Assembly (NCBI GenBank): GCA_024224295.1
Contig: JAAENN010000277.1
Span: 1 to 54,358, forward strand
Length of the DNA: 54,358 nucleotides
Direction: 5' to 3'
Source: Shimia sp.
GTDB taxonomy: Bacteria > Pseudomonadota > Alphaproteobacteria > Rhodobacterales > Rhodobacteraceae
The notes under the pieces were generated by a model, which saw only the letters and a list, made by a program, of their open reading frames with translations, made no database searches and was not told where the DNA came from. The position numbers and the translations under genes are program-made. Below, one piece after another: positions 1 through 8,981 of this stretch. The first letter of the stretch is position 1; each line of letters opens with the position of its first letter.

Positions 1-69
1 CCGCCCAAAGCGTCCGCAGTGGTCGCATTGGATTTCGACGGTTTTGAAGGGCCAGCCGCGTGATTTCAT
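1..69 (-). CDS. Partial hypothetical protein with a CxxC motif (5' end only)
   Basis: A reading frame starts at an ATG read leftward from position 69 and runs off the window edge. The 23 visible residues include the stretch IQCDHCGRFGR, with a CxxC pair that suggests a small zinc-binding or Zn-ribbon-like protein. An AAGG sequence lies about 9 nt upstream of the ATG. It lies on the far side of the tRNA-Arg fragment at 203-250, so it probably belongs to an integrated element rather than to the ancestral chromosome. I do not recognise the family, and so short a fragment could be spurious. Confidence 0.4.
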   Translation of the reverse strand, partial: MKSRGWPFKTVEIQCDHCGRFGR

Positions 70-103
70 GTCTATCTGGCCTTACGTGAACAAAAAGGGA
101 GTG

Positions 104-175
104 GCCCCTGTTTCGCCCTTGTTTCATGTAATGGGGTCTCAACTATAGGAGCCGAAAACGGGAACAAACAGGGGC
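104..175. repeat. 10-bp inverted repeat beside the tRNA fragment
   Basis: GCCCCTGTTT at 104-113 is matched by its exact reverse complement AAACAGGGGC at 166-175, with 52 nt between. The arms lie just inside the presumed element boundary at the tRNA-Arg fragment, where arm-type integrase or excisionase sites are often found. The function is inferred from position only. Confidence 0.4.
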
Positions 176-202
176 TTTACCGCGAATGCGCATACTAGTA
201 GC

Positions 203-250
203 GCCCTCCGAAGGCAGAGGCCAGAGGTTCGAATCCTCTCAGGTGCGCCA
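203..250 (+). other. 3' fragment of tRNA-Arg(CCG); probable attachment site remnant
   Basis: These 48 nt read as the 3' half of a tRNA. They contain an anticodon loop CTCCGAA (anticodon CCG) closed on the 3' side by GGCAG, a T-arm AGAGG-TTCGAAT-CCTCT, the 3' acceptor strand CAGGTGC, discriminator G and an encoded CCA. The D-arm and the 5' acceptor strand (GCACCTG expected) are absent upstream, so this is not a working tRNA. Site-specific elements that insert into tRNA 3' ends leave exactly this kind of duplicate. With the tRNA on the plus strand, the intact copy and the element would lie to the left, outside the window, and sequence right of 250 would be the original chromosome. Confidence 0.72.
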
Positions 251-436
251 CCTCTCAATAACACCGTTTTAGTTTTTTGTTTTTTGACAGTTGGGTCCCA
301 AAACATGTCAAAAACCGTTCCAGATATGATCTTTTATGGCGTCGGCTGTCTTGCAGTACTCTTGCGGTGGCTTGGTTGTCTGACGTTAGCACCTACGGGT
401 ACAAATAGAGGTGTTTAGTAAAAGGAAGTTCTTGGC

Positions 437-594
437 GAGAAGATCGTCAAAGACAAAAACGGGCAACACGCAAATAGCAACCAGCCGAAGAGAAGATCCG
501 GATCGTTTTGGATGGCCTTCGTGGCGAAGACTACATTGCTGAGCTGTGTCGCCGTGAGCGGATTGTCGAACTCACAATTTCACACTGGTGGTAA
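437..594 (+). pseudogene. Decayed IS3-type transposase OrfA fragment
   Basis: Two overlapping frames together resemble the N-terminus of an IS3-family OrfA helix-turn-helix protein. The frame at 437 gives EKIVKDKNG. After a frame change, the frame at 496 gives IRIVLDGLRGED followed by IAELCRRE, a pattern I recognise from many transposases. The reading stops at TAA 592-594, well before the usual OrfA end, and no OrfB follows. The copy is frameshifted and truncated, so it is dead. It sits next to the tRNA attachment remnant, fitting a region of past insertions. Family assignment is from memory of the motif. Confidence 0.6.
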
Positions 595-1649
595 GTCGCA
601 CCGAGACCCTGATCCTGGGCCAGACAGTCCGCCGGGTCTAGCATCGTCGACGCGACAAATATCGCGATTGGAGACGTAAACTTGTTGAGCAACACACCCC
701 CGAAGTTTTTTAAAAAGTGTCCGTTCAGAGAACCTGATTGCAATGTTATTGTTGCTGATCTGCTTGCGCGTCCTTGCTTTGATCCTTGATTTGCGGGGCG
801 TTTGCCAATGTGGACAAAGTTTGTGTCAACAAAAATGAACGGACGGTCACTTTCGGAAAAACGAACCTGTTTCCGTGGAATTCAAGGCGCAAGTTTTGAA
901 GACATCAAAACCTCCGATACCCTAGGGCTGCTACCTGATACACTTGAAAATCGTTGGTTGAACTGAACTGTGGGGTTCACACTAGGAGAATGGGGCGGGT
1001 GTTTAGAATCCGTTTGAGTATGGTCACTTGGGTTTTCATTTATCTTAGCCATGATCGATCAGACGTAAGAGATCGTCAAAAATGAACCACTCAACAACGT
1101 AGGAGAATCTTCATGTCTGTTTCATCTGTGAAACCTTCTACTCTTCAACCAAAAGGTTGGTCTCGGTAGAGGCGCGAGATTCGGTTTAGCGCTTGAATTG
1201 AGGCTGTTTGCTGTTCTCTGAGTGACAAAAAGTGGCGTTAGGTGGCGACCTCGCGGCCACTTTGTGGCAACATTTAGGCGCGTGCAAACTGCCTAAAATT
1301 CCTTCAACATCACTTTTCTGGATGGCGTAAAGGGTTTGCGTTTGAAGCTCCTGATTTTTAAAGGTTTAAGGCAAGTTTATCGAGGCCAGTTCAATGCTAG
1401 AATAGTTTATCTTATATTGTTCAAAGTTTGCTTAGGACTCGTTAAGAACATCAACCTACCACTTAATACGGGATTAAACCGGCTCAGGGGTGAGCCATTA
1501 GGTGGGAAGAAAAAGATGTTCGTCAATCAATCGAGATTCATCAAGAAAATCGCGCATAGATCGGTCTCTATGACCTCAGAAGGGTGTAAGCGGACGCGAC
1601 ATGGCCAAAACCTGAACGCGCCTAAGTAACGATTTCTGAGGATAGTTAG
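595..1649. other. Gene-poor stretch, no convincing gene
   Basis: About 1 kb of comparatively AT-rich DNA follows the transposase remnant. The open frames here are short, lack recognisable motifs and mostly use TTG starts. One mini-ORF at 1113-1169 (18 codons) has a good AGGAGA ribosome-binding sequence 6 nt before its ATG, but I see no homology in it. A TGATCGATCA palindrome lies near 1050. The most economical reading is decayed mobile DNA plus the promoter region of the RTX gene at 1650. Confidence 0.45.
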
Positions 1650-4600
1650 ATGCCTATTACCATTACTGTGGATCGCAGTAGTGCACCAGTAGAGGTGCGT
1701 TCTGACATGTTTGGTGCGAACCTTCTAGGCAGCACAAACGAAGTGAACGGTGTGCCAAATGACGGCTTTATTGAAGCCGTAGATATGTTGGGCGCCACGA
1801 GACTACGGTATCCTGCCGGCCGCGCAGCGAATGAACAAATAACTGAACTTGATCGCAGTCAGACGGGTTTTGATCAAATTCGTGAAGACACCCGTAATTA
1901 CTTGGATTGGGTGAAAGAAACAGCGTCTCGTACAACGCTTGTCGTTCCAGCATTGGCCAATGAACACACCAATCAGCAAGATATTCAGGATTGGGCGGAA
2001 TTGGTTCTGGAGTATATGGGCGACCAAATTGATCTTATTGCCGGCTATGAGATTGGGAACGAATTCTGGCAAACTATTGATGAGACAGAATACGGATCTT
2101 ATGCCGCAGATATTGCTAATGCGCTAGGTTCCGTAACGGTAAATGGGTATCAACCGGAAATCTGGGTCCAAACCGCCAACGTGGCAGGTGGTGCGTCCAA
2201 CTACAAGGGCGGGAGCTACGGTTCCGTCAGTGATTCCGATGCTGTCCTAGCCATGGCATATTGGGGTTCAGAGCATCGGCCTGATGATTGGACCGACGGT
2301 ATGTCTGCAGCGGAATACTACCGTAGCCTGAACGGGTATGAGCAACGCGTCATCAAAGGCAATCTGGAGCTGATGGAACAGTTGGATGCCGACAACAATA
2401 TAGCCAACGGCTTTCAAACCAATGCTGCCTCGGCCGGTGTCGACGGTATTATCGCGCACTATTATTTCGACAAAGAGCTCGATGGCTATGACCAGAGCGA
2501 ACAGCTTACTCGGTCAGAGCTAAAAGCTTTGGATCTGCGTTTTGCGACTTGGGAGGCGATGCTGCCTCAGGACCTGAATATTCAGGTGACTGAATGGAAC
2601 GTGGAAACAGGCCACTGGAACTGGACGGGCTTAAAAGCCGCCGGTGTTGTCGTGGAACAGTTTCAAAACATGATTGAAATGGGGGTAGATGGCGCTGATT
2701 TTTGGACCATCCGTCACAACACCTCAACGTCTATTGCCGGCGGCAACGGGGACGAAGGTCCCGTTCAGTTAACCCCAGCGGGTGTGATGCTTCAATTAAT
2801 GGCCGAAAGTCTAAATCCGGCTGACGGAGCCATGTTTGGAGTTTCCACGGAAGGTTTTGATGCCACAGCTTTGGAAGTGAACGCTTACACCAATGGGTAC
2901 CGCAGTGTGGTTTATGTCACGTCGCATACAGAAAGTTTCGGACAAGAATTTTCGCTGGATCTCACCGATTTGGCAGGTGGGGCAGTTTCCTGGAGCGGGC
3001 GGGTTGTTGGGATCGATGCGAGTTCTTCGGATGGTTTTAGTGATAATGCTGCCTATGACGCGAACGGAGACTTGGTTGCAAGGATTGGTAAACGTACCAT
3101 TGGCTCTCAAGAGTATGATGCGCTGATTGAGGTGTTGGGCGCCGCCTATGACGATAGCCTTTTCAAGTATAGCTCGGGAGAGTGGAAAACATATCTACCA
3201 AAACCGGAAGATATTTTTGTACGTCCGGGAGTGGTCAATCCAACATCACTGGACGACTTTTATTTTGCAACGGAAACAGATGTGAACGGCTCAATTGACT
3301 TTTTGAGCCAAGAACAACTTGGACAAAGTGCCGGTGACATCAGTTTTGAATTGGACCCTTACGAAGTGATCGAAATCACGATTGATCATTCGAATGTGCA
3401 ATCGGGAGATGGATCTGCAGAGGTTATGCACGGTGGTCTGGGAGTTGATGATTTTTTTGGTAGTGGCGGCGACGATTTTCTACGCGGGTATGAGGGGCAA
3501 GATAGCTTGGTTGGCGGAACAGGGCATGACACTGTTTACGGTGACCATGGAAACGACCGGCTAGAAGGTAAATCCGGAAATGACCGTCTGTATGGCGGCT
3601 CTGGTGACGACAAGCTGGTCGGTGGTGATGGCAACGATTATTTGCGCGACGAGAATGGTCGCGATGATTTCGTCGGTGGCAACGGTCAGGATACGGTTTC
3701 CTACTGGGGACACGCCTATGGTATGACTGTAAATCTCACCACTGGGGCGAACTCAGGCGGAGACACATACAGCAGTATTGAGCATGTACTGGGATCCAAT
3801 CTAGCCGCCGACAAAATCTACGGAAATAGCGTTGCGAACCATCTTGATGGCGCAGCTGGAAATGACATTTTGTACGGCTATAGCGGAAACGATACATTGG
3901 AAGGCGAATTCGGGAATGATCGGCTCTATGGAGGTTCCGGGAATGATAAGTTGATCGGTGGCTCCGGCAACGATTACCTGCGGGACGAAAGCGGTATCGA
4001 TATTTTTGATGGTGGGTCTGGAAATGACACTGTCGCATATTATGGCCATAAATCAGGTGTTTCGGTCAACCTTTTGACCGGTGAGAATTCTAGTGGCGAC
4101 AATTACATCAGTATTGAAAACATTCTGGGGTCAAGTCTGGCAGATGACACCTTGATTGGAGATCATGGTAATAATTGGCTGCATGCCTCCAACGGGAACG
4201 ACGACTTGGTCGGCAATGGTGGCGCCGACAGTATCTACGGCGGTGCCGGACACGATAGCCTTGAGGGAAATGACGGCACTGATCGACTCTACGGTGGGTC
4301 CGGAAACGACACGTTGCGTGGCGGTGATGGAGACGATTATCTGCGTGATGAAGCCGGTGTCGACCTTTTCGACGGCGGGTCTGGTAGTGATACAGTCGCC
4401 TATTACGGGCACGGCGCAGGTGTATCAGTTAATTTGCTAACTGGTGAAAACTCTAGTGGCGACACGTATATCAGTATCGAAAATGTTCTTGGGTCAAGTC
4501 TTGCCAACGATACATTGATTGGGGACCACGACGCCAACTGGCTACATGGGTCCAACGGCGATGATCGCCTTTTTGGCAACGATGGAAATGACTCACTCTA

Positions 4601-5240
4601 TGGTGGTTCAGGGCGTGATAGTCTCGAAGGAGATTATGGGATGGACCGACTTTATGGAGGCTCCGGGAACGACACAATGAAGGGTGGAGCCGGAGATGAC
4701 TATCTCCGCGACGATGCTGGCATAGACCTTTTTGACGGCGGATCGGGTCAAGACACCGTGGCTTACTGGGGACATCCTAGTGGGGTCACGGTAAACTTGG
4801 AAACTGGTGCCAACAGTAGTGGTGATACCTATATTAGCATTGAGCACGTGTATGGATCAGATCTAGCAGCTGACCATCTGACTGGCGACACTCAGAACAA
4901 CTATCTACGTGGCGCCGGAGGAAATGACACTTTGGTAGGCGAAGCGGGAAACGACACACTGCGTGGTGACAGCGGCGCAGATGTATTGACGGGTGGAAGT
5001 GGTTCAGATCTTTTTGTTTTCCACGATGGTTTTGGTCGGGATGTGGTGACTGACTTTGATCCTACAAGCGACGTCTTGGATTTCTCCGGAGTTTCCTCGT
5101 TCACAAGTTACTCCGATATTGTAAACAATCATGCTGCTCAAGTCGGAGCGGATGTGATCATTTCAATCAGTTCTAGCCACCAAATCACTCTGGAGGATGT
5201 TTCGCTTCATAGCTTGGCTGAGCAGAACTTCGATTTTTGA
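1650..5240 (+). CDS. Secreted RTX protein with glycoside-hydrolase-like N-terminal domain
   Basis: The product is 1196 residues with no N-terminal signal peptide. Residues 1-400 look like a clan GH-A (beta/alpha)8 glycosidase: GYEIGNEFW (Asn137-Glu138) matches the acid/base Asn-Glu signature and QVTEWN (Glu315) the nucleophile strand. I cannot name the GH family; GH39-, GH51- or GH79-like are possible. From about residue 590 the protein is built of Gly/Asp nonapeptides (GGSGNDxLxGG type), which bind calcium. The last ~80 residues, ending NFDF, resemble a type I secretion signal domain. The inferred role is an extracellular polysaccharide-active enzyme or matrix protein exported by a type I system; no ABC/HlyD/TolC genes are in the window. 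An AGGATAG sequence precedes the ATG. The gene stands alone next to mobile DNA, so recent acquisition is possible. Confidence 0.8.
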   Translation: MPITITVDRSSAPVEVRSDMFGANLLGSTNEVNGVPNDGFIEAVDMLGATRLRYPAGRAANEQITELDRSQTGFDQIREDTRNYLDWVKETASRTTLVVPALANEHTNQQDIQDWAELVLEYMGDQIDLIAGYEIGNEFWQTIDETEYGSYAADIANALGSVTVNGYQPEIWVQTANVAGGASNYKGGSYGSVSDSDAVLAMAYWGSEHRPDDWTDGMSAAEYYRSLNGYEQRVIKGNLELMEQLDADNNIANGFQTNAASAGVDGIIAHYYFDKELDGYDQSEQLTRSELKALDLRFATWEAMLPQDLNIQVTEWNVETGHWNWTGLKAAGVVVEQFQNMIEMGVDGADFWTIRHNTSTSIAGGNGDEGPVQLTPAGVMLQLMAESLNPADGAMFGVSTEGFDATALEVNAYTNGYRSVVYVTSHTESFGQEFSLDLTDLAGGAVSWSGRVVGIDASSSDGFSDNAAYDANGDLVARIGKRTIGSQEYDALIEVLGAAYDDSLFKYSSGEWKTYLPKPEDIFVRPGVVNPTSLDDFYFATETDVNGSIDFLSQEQLGQSAGDISFELDPYEVIEITIDHSNVQSGDGSAEVMHGGLGVDDFFGSGGDDFLRGYEGQDSLVGGTGHDTVYGDHGNDRLEGKSGNDRLYGGSGDDKLVGGDGNDYLRDENGRDDFVGGNGQDTVSYWGHAYGMTVNLTTGANSGGDTYSSIEHVLGSNLAADKIYGNSVANHLDGAAGNDILYGYSGNDTLEGEFGNDRLYGGSGNDKLIGGSGNDYLRDESGIDIFDGGSGNDTVAYYGHKSGVSVNLLTGENSSGDNYISIENILGSSLADDTLIGDHGNNWLHASNGNDDLVGNGGADSIYGGAGHDSLEGNDGTDRLYGGSGNDTLRGGDGDDYLRDEAGVDLFDGGSGSDTVAYYGHGAGVSVNLLTGENSSGDTYISIENVLGSSLANDTLIGDHDANWLHGSNGDDRLFGNDGNDSLYGGSGRDSLEGDYGMDRLYGGSGNDTMKGGAGDDYLRDDAGIDLFDGGSGQDTVAYWGHPSGVTVNLETGANSSGDTYISIEHVYGSDLAADHLTGDTQNNYLRGAGGNDTLVGEAGNDTLRGDSGADVLTGGSGSDLFVFHDGFGRDVVTDFDPTSDVLDFSGVSSFTSYSDIVNNHAAQVGADVIISISSSHQITLEDVSLHSLAEQNFDF
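3636..5000 (+). repeat. Four ~112-121-residue tandem repeats inside the RTX protein
   Basis: A long internal unit starts at 3636, 3972, 4335 and 4698, a spacing of 112, 121 and 121 codons. Each unit opens with DYLRDE or DYLRDD, followed by FDGGSG-type loops, a DTVAYxGH segment, VNLxTG, SGDxYxSIE, an LGSxLA strand and RTX nonapeptides ending RLYGGSG. The units are similar but not identical at DNA level, so the duplications are old or are held by selection. The last copy is incomplete where it runs into the C-terminal secretion domain. Confidence 0.8.
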
Positions 5241-5254
5241 TTTATAGGACTCCG

Positions 5255-5884
5255 TTACGATCCTGATTCCCTTTGGGACAAACGCCATGCACTCCAGTCC
5301 TCTGGGGTGTCCAAGTCAATCAGTGCGTGTTGGTAAGGTAACGGGATGTCTATAATCTCAGCGATATGACGTTTCAGGACAGAGCGTGCACCGACGTCAC
5401 CTGAAAGAGTTTGTAGTTCGTCGAACAGGCGGGCTGGAAAAGTCACGGGATGACCGGGTTGGTTACTCTGGGATGTAGCGCGAAGGATTGCGTGCGGGTG
5501 CGCGTGATGTGCCTGAACCATCTCCTGGAGGTCCCGCTCAGTTAATTCCGGCATATCCGCAGGGACCACCATAACGCCGGTGATATCTTTCGAAAGATGT
5601 GCAATGCCCGCCCTCATTGTATGAGCCATTCCTTCAGCAGCGTCAGCCACGACAATTACTTGTAATTTTAGGCCAGATAGCACAAATTCTCTGGCGCTCT
5701 GACCTTCGCGCAGGCACACCAGTACTGTATCACAAACAGCGCACGCGTGACTTGACAGTCTTTGTAGTAGAGGGACGCCGTCCACCTCTTCAAGCAACTT
5801 GTCGCCTCCCCGCATGCGCGAGGCAGCTCCGGCCGCCAAAAGGAGAATTGCTAATTTGGGCGTCGGATCGGGAATGTCTGTCAT
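5255..5884 (-). CDS. MobA/MocA-like NTP transferase
   Basis: This 209-residue protein has the nucleotidyltransferase signature LAAGAASRMRGGDKLL at residues 16-31 and a metal-binding VVPADMPEL segment (Asp110). The family transfers CMP or GMP to molybdopterin or related alcohols. MocA (molybdopterin cytidylyltransferase) and MobA-type guanylyltransferases both share these motifs, and the substrate cannot be decided here. It starts 32 nt downstream of the GcvT-type oxidoreductase gene on the same strand and could be co-transcribed, although that enzyme needs no molybdenum. The only molybdoenzyme in the window is NapA, which uses the bis-MGD form, far away. Confidence 0.75.
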   Translation of the reverse strand: MTDIPDPTPKLAILLLAAGAASRMRGGDKLLEEVDGVPLLQRLSSHACAVCDTVLVCLREGQSAREFVLSGLKLQVIVVADAAEGMAHTMRAGIAHLSKDITGVMVVPADMPELTERDLQEMVQAHHAHPHAILRATSQSNQPGHPVTFPARLFDELQTLSGDVGARSVLKRHIAEIIDIPLPYQHALIDLDTPEDWSAWRLSQRESGS

Positions 5885-5916
5885 CTAAAAACCTTGGCTC
5901 AATGGAAGCCAAATAG

Positions 5917-8337
5917 CTACCCCCGCATGCGGTCGCCACCAGCGTCAAATAGGGGGGCGGAAAGGAGCCGCGCAGGGCACCTTTTCCCCAGAATTTCGAT
6001 CTCGACTTTCAGGTTCTTCTCGATCCGGTCGGTTGGAACAAAGCCAATGGCGACAGACGTCAAGGCGTTGTGCGCATAGCCACCTGAGGTGCAGAAACCC
6101 ACCACCTCACCATCAAGCCAGATTGGCTCATAGGCCTGCACATCTGCATCTTCGACGACCACGGCAAAAGCACAAAGTTTTCGGTCTGGTCCAACTTTTT
6201 GGTCTTTTTCTGCAGCTGCGCGTCCAATAAAGTCCTCTGGCTTTTTGAATGCGATGAATTGATCGAGGCCAGTTTCTGCAGCTGTATAGTCTGGCGAGTA
6301 CTCTGACAGCCATGACCCAAAGAATTTTTCCAGTCGCAAAGACATCATTGCCCGCATTCCGAAGGGTCGCATTCCAAGAGGTTCACCAGCTTCCCAAAGC
6401 GTGTTCCAAAGCGTGCGTTGGGCCATGGGATCGCAGAAGATTTCAAAACCAAGATCTCCGGTGTAACTCACCCGCTGAACTAGGCAGTCGACCATGCCTA
6501 CCGTCAAAGCGCACACGTCCTTGAACGCAATGTCGGACATATCTTCCCTAGTACAAGCCTGCAATACATCACGGGCTTTGGGGCCAGCAATCTGGAAACC
6601 TGTCAGGCGATCGGAGACGTTTTTGACCAACACGCCCTCCATTTCATTCTGCTCAAACCAACGCATGTGATAGGCTTGTGCACCATATGACGCGGTCAGT
6701 TGAAATGCGGTTTCAGACAGGCAAGAAACCGTGAAGTCGCCGATCAATTTACCTTTTTGCGATAGCATTGGAGTGAGGCTCAAGCGACCTTGTTTGGGTA
6801 TTTGCCCTGCCATGATGTGGTTAAGCCAGGCGCGGGCTTTGGAGCCGGTGACCATATATTTTCCGAAGTTGTGCACCTCGTTGATGCCCACGGCGTTGCG
6901 AACCGCTGCTACTTCTCGCGCGGTTGCATCAAAGGCATTGGAGCGTCGGAATGAAGGGGATTCATACCGTGGTTCGTCGTCTTGTGCAAAATAGTTAACC
7001 ACTTCGAGACCAAACTGTTGTCCCCAGACAGCCCCCATTTTGTCAAAGACATCATACATTGGTGTCTGCCGGAATGGTCGCGCGGCGGGGAGTTCTTCGT
7101 TCGGGTAAGAGACTGAGAAACGGGTTTGGTAGTTTTCGATAACCTTGGGGCGGGTGTAGCCAGGAGTAATCCAGTCTCCGAAGCGGGCGCAGTCCATGGC
7201 AAATGTGTCTCGCTCGGTTTCACCTTCAACCATCCATTGCGCCAACATAAGGCCGACTCCACCGCCTTGTGAGAAGCCCGCCATCACGGCGCAAGCGGAC
7301 CAATAGTTGCGCATGCCCAGCACTGGTCCAACCAAAGGATTGCCATCGGGTGCAAAGGTAAATGGCCCGTGTATAACGGACTTCACACCTGCAGTGTTCA
7401 GGGCTGGGAAGCGTTTGTAAGCAAATTCGATGGAGTCTTCGATTTTGTTGAAGTCATCTGGCAGAAGTTCATGGCCAAAATTCCAGGGCGTGCCATCCAC
7501 GCCCCAGGGGCGGCAGGGTTGCTCATAAAATCCGATGCATAGCCCGCGACTTTCTTGGCGCAAGTAACTCTCGCCAGCCGGGTCCATCACATGTGGGTGC
7601 TCCTTGCCGTCCTGCATCATCTCGACAATCAGCGGCACGTCCTCGGTGACAATATATTGGTGCTCCATAGGTTGTAGAGGAAAGTAGACGCCCGCCATGG
7701 CGCCGACTTCGCGGGCCCATAGACCCGCTGCGTTTACGACATGCTCGGCGTGGATAGTGCCTTTGTCGGTAACCACGTCCCAAGTACCGTCCGGACGTTG
7801 GGTCGTTGCGGTGACTTTGGTGTGGGTTTTAATGGTGGCGCCGCCCAGCCGTGCAGCTTTGGCATAGGCATGGGTTGTACCAGACGGGTCCAGGTGACCG
7901 TCCAGCGGATCATAAAGCGCGCCGATAATGCCATCAGTGTTCGTGGCTGGGGCAAACTCTTTGATTTCCTCCGGCGTGAGTATCTCGGTTTCCAGTCCCA
8001 TGAACCGATGTTTAGCCCGCTCCGTGATCAACATGTCAAAGCGGTCCTGGTTATCCGCAAGCGTGACCCCACCCACGTGGTGCAATCCGCAAGACATGCC
8101 GGTGAGTTCTTCAAGCTCCTTGTACAGATTGATCGTATAGCCCTGAAGCGCGGCCATGTTGGTGTCGCCGTTGAGGGTATGAAAACCACCAGCTGCGTGC
8201 CACGTAGATCCGGAGGTGAGTTCGGAGCGCTCGATCAACATGACGTCGGACCAGCCAAGTTTGGTCAGGTGGTACAGAACAGAGCAGCCAACGACGCCGC
8301 CTCCGATCACTGCTACGCGGGTCGTCGTCGTGGTCAT
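5917..8337 (-). CDS. GcvT-family FAD-dependent oxidoreductase (dimethylglycine/sarcosine dehydrogenase type)
   Basis: The 806-residue protein has an N-terminal DAO-type FAD domain with the dinucleotide fold VIGGGVVG at residues 10-17 and STWHAAGG near residue 44. A central linker domain follows, then a C-terminal aminomethyltransferase (GcvT plus GcvT-C) half from about residue 430. Members oxidise N-methyl groups of dimethylglycine or sarcosine and pass the one-carbon unit to tetrahydrofolate, as in glycine betaine and choline catabolism. Length and domain order are those of dimethylglycine dehydrogenase, but the exact substrate is not fixed by sequence. AGGAGG lies 5 nt before the ATG, a strong ribosome-binding site. 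A MobA-like gene follows closely and a Fur-type regulator gene lies upstream. Confidence 0.8.
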   Translation of the reverse strand: MTTTTTRVAVIGGGVVGCSVLYHLTKLGWSDVMLIERSELTSGSTWHAAGGFHTLNGDTNMAALQGYTINLYKELEELTGMSCGLHHVGGVTLADNQDRFDMLITERAKHRFMGLETEILTPEEIKEFAPATNTDGIIGALYDPLDGHLDPSGTTHAYAKAARLGGATIKTHTKVTATTQRPDGTWDVVTDKGTIHAEHVVNAAGLWAREVGAMAGVYFPLQPMEHQYIVTEDVPLIVEMMQDGKEHPHVMDPAGESYLRQESRGLCIGFYEQPCRPWGVDGTPWNFGHELLPDDFNKIEDSIEFAYKRFPALNTAGVKSVIHGPFTFAPDGNPLVGPVLGMRNYWSACAVMAGFSQGGGVGLMLAQWMVEGETERDTFAMDCARFGDWITPGYTRPKVIENYQTRFSVSYPNEELPAARPFRQTPMYDVFDKMGAVWGQQFGLEVVNYFAQDDEPRYESPSFRRSNAFDATAREVAAVRNAVGINEVHNFGKYMVTGSKARAWLNHIMAGQIPKQGRLSLTPMLSQKGKLIGDFTVSCLSETAFQLTASYGAQAYHMRWFEQNEMEGVLVKNVSDRLTGFQIAGPKARDVLQACTREDMSDIAFKDVCALTVGMVDCLVQRVSYTGDLGFEIFCDPMAQRTLWNTLWEAGEPLGMRPFGMRAMMSLRLEKFFGSWLSEYSPDYTAAETGLDQFIAFKKPEDFIGRAAAEKDQKVGPDRKLCAFAVVVEDADVQAYEPIWLDGEVVGFCTSGGYAHNALTSVAIGFVPTDRIEKNLKVEIEILGKRCPARLLSAPLFDAGGDRMRG

Positions 8338-8457
8338 GGATGCCTCCTGAATTCCCTAAGTCTAAGAAATCGAGGGCTCGAAGGCGACGGCATGCTCAAA
8401 AGCGACCTTGTTAGTCGCAAATGGATAATGGTTCCGGGGATTTGGATGGATTAGCAA

Positions 8458-8874
8458 TTAGGGCGTTTTTTTTAGTGGCACGCCATAAAGTTCAAGTCGG
8501 TGCCCCTTGAGTTGAAAACCTAGCTTCTGAGCAATCTTTTCTTGCAGGGCTTCGATCTCGGGGTCAACAAATTCTATAACTTCGCCAGAGGCAATATTTA
8601 TCAGATGGTCATGGTGCTCGCGCTCTGCATCCTCATAGCGCGCACGCCCGTCGCCAAATTCCAGCTTATCAAGAATTCCAGCTTCTTCGAATAGTTTTAC
8701 GGTGCGATATACCGTTGCCAAAGAAATTCCAGCGTCTTGTGCCGAAGCGCGGGCATAAAGTTCTTCGACGTCTGGATGGTCGGTGCTCTCTTGTAAAACG
8801 GTGGCGATGGTTCGGCGTTGCTCTGTCATCCGCAACCCTTTGGTTTCGCAACGTTCAATAATGGAGTCGCCCAT
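8458..8874 (-). CDS. fur: Fur-family metalloregulator (Fur/Mur type)
   Basis: The 138-residue protein has the Fur winged-helix domain (RMTEQRRTIATVL, then DVEELYARA and ISLATVYRTVKLFEEAGI) and a C-terminal dimerisation domain with the metal ligand cluster EHHDH and later GHRLELYG. There is no CxxC structural zinc motif, as is usual for alphaproteobacterial Fur/Mur proteins. In this group the orthologue often responds to manganese (Mur) rather than iron, so the symbol should be read as family level. It lies between the methyl-group oxidoreductase and the PhzF-like gene, with a separate upstream region of about 100 nt, so it is probably transcribed alone. Confidence 0.82.
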   Translation of the reverse strand: MGDSIIERCETKGLRMTEQRRTIATVLQESTDHPDVEELYARASAQDAGISLATVYRTVKLFEEAGILDKLEFGDGRARYEDAEREHHDHLINIASGEVIEFVDPEIEALQEKIAQKLGFQLKGHRLELYGVPLKKTP

Positions 8875-8981
8875 GTCGTACCTGACCTGACTTGTGGTTC
8901 CTGATTTGGCTTTTCTGTCTATCGAATGCTGCCGCGGGTTTCCACTGCTTTTGACGGTGCCGTGACAAGAAAGCCCAGTCG

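Noticed and set aside
203-250. Complete tRNA-Arg gene at this position
   Set aside because: The 5' acceptor strand and D-arm are absent, so only a fragment is present.
531-743. 70-codon minus-strand frame over the transposase remnant
   Set aside because: TTG start and no recognisable domain; it overlaps the decayed transposase on the other strand.
1336-1629. 97-codon plus-strand frame before the RTX gene
   Set aside because: TTG start, no recognisable motif and high Lys/Arg/Leu content; no clear ribosome-binding site.
3430-5000. CRISPR-like periodic repeat
   Set aside because: The periodicity is due to coding RTX nonapeptides and 121-codon units in one open frame, not short identical repeats with unique spacers.
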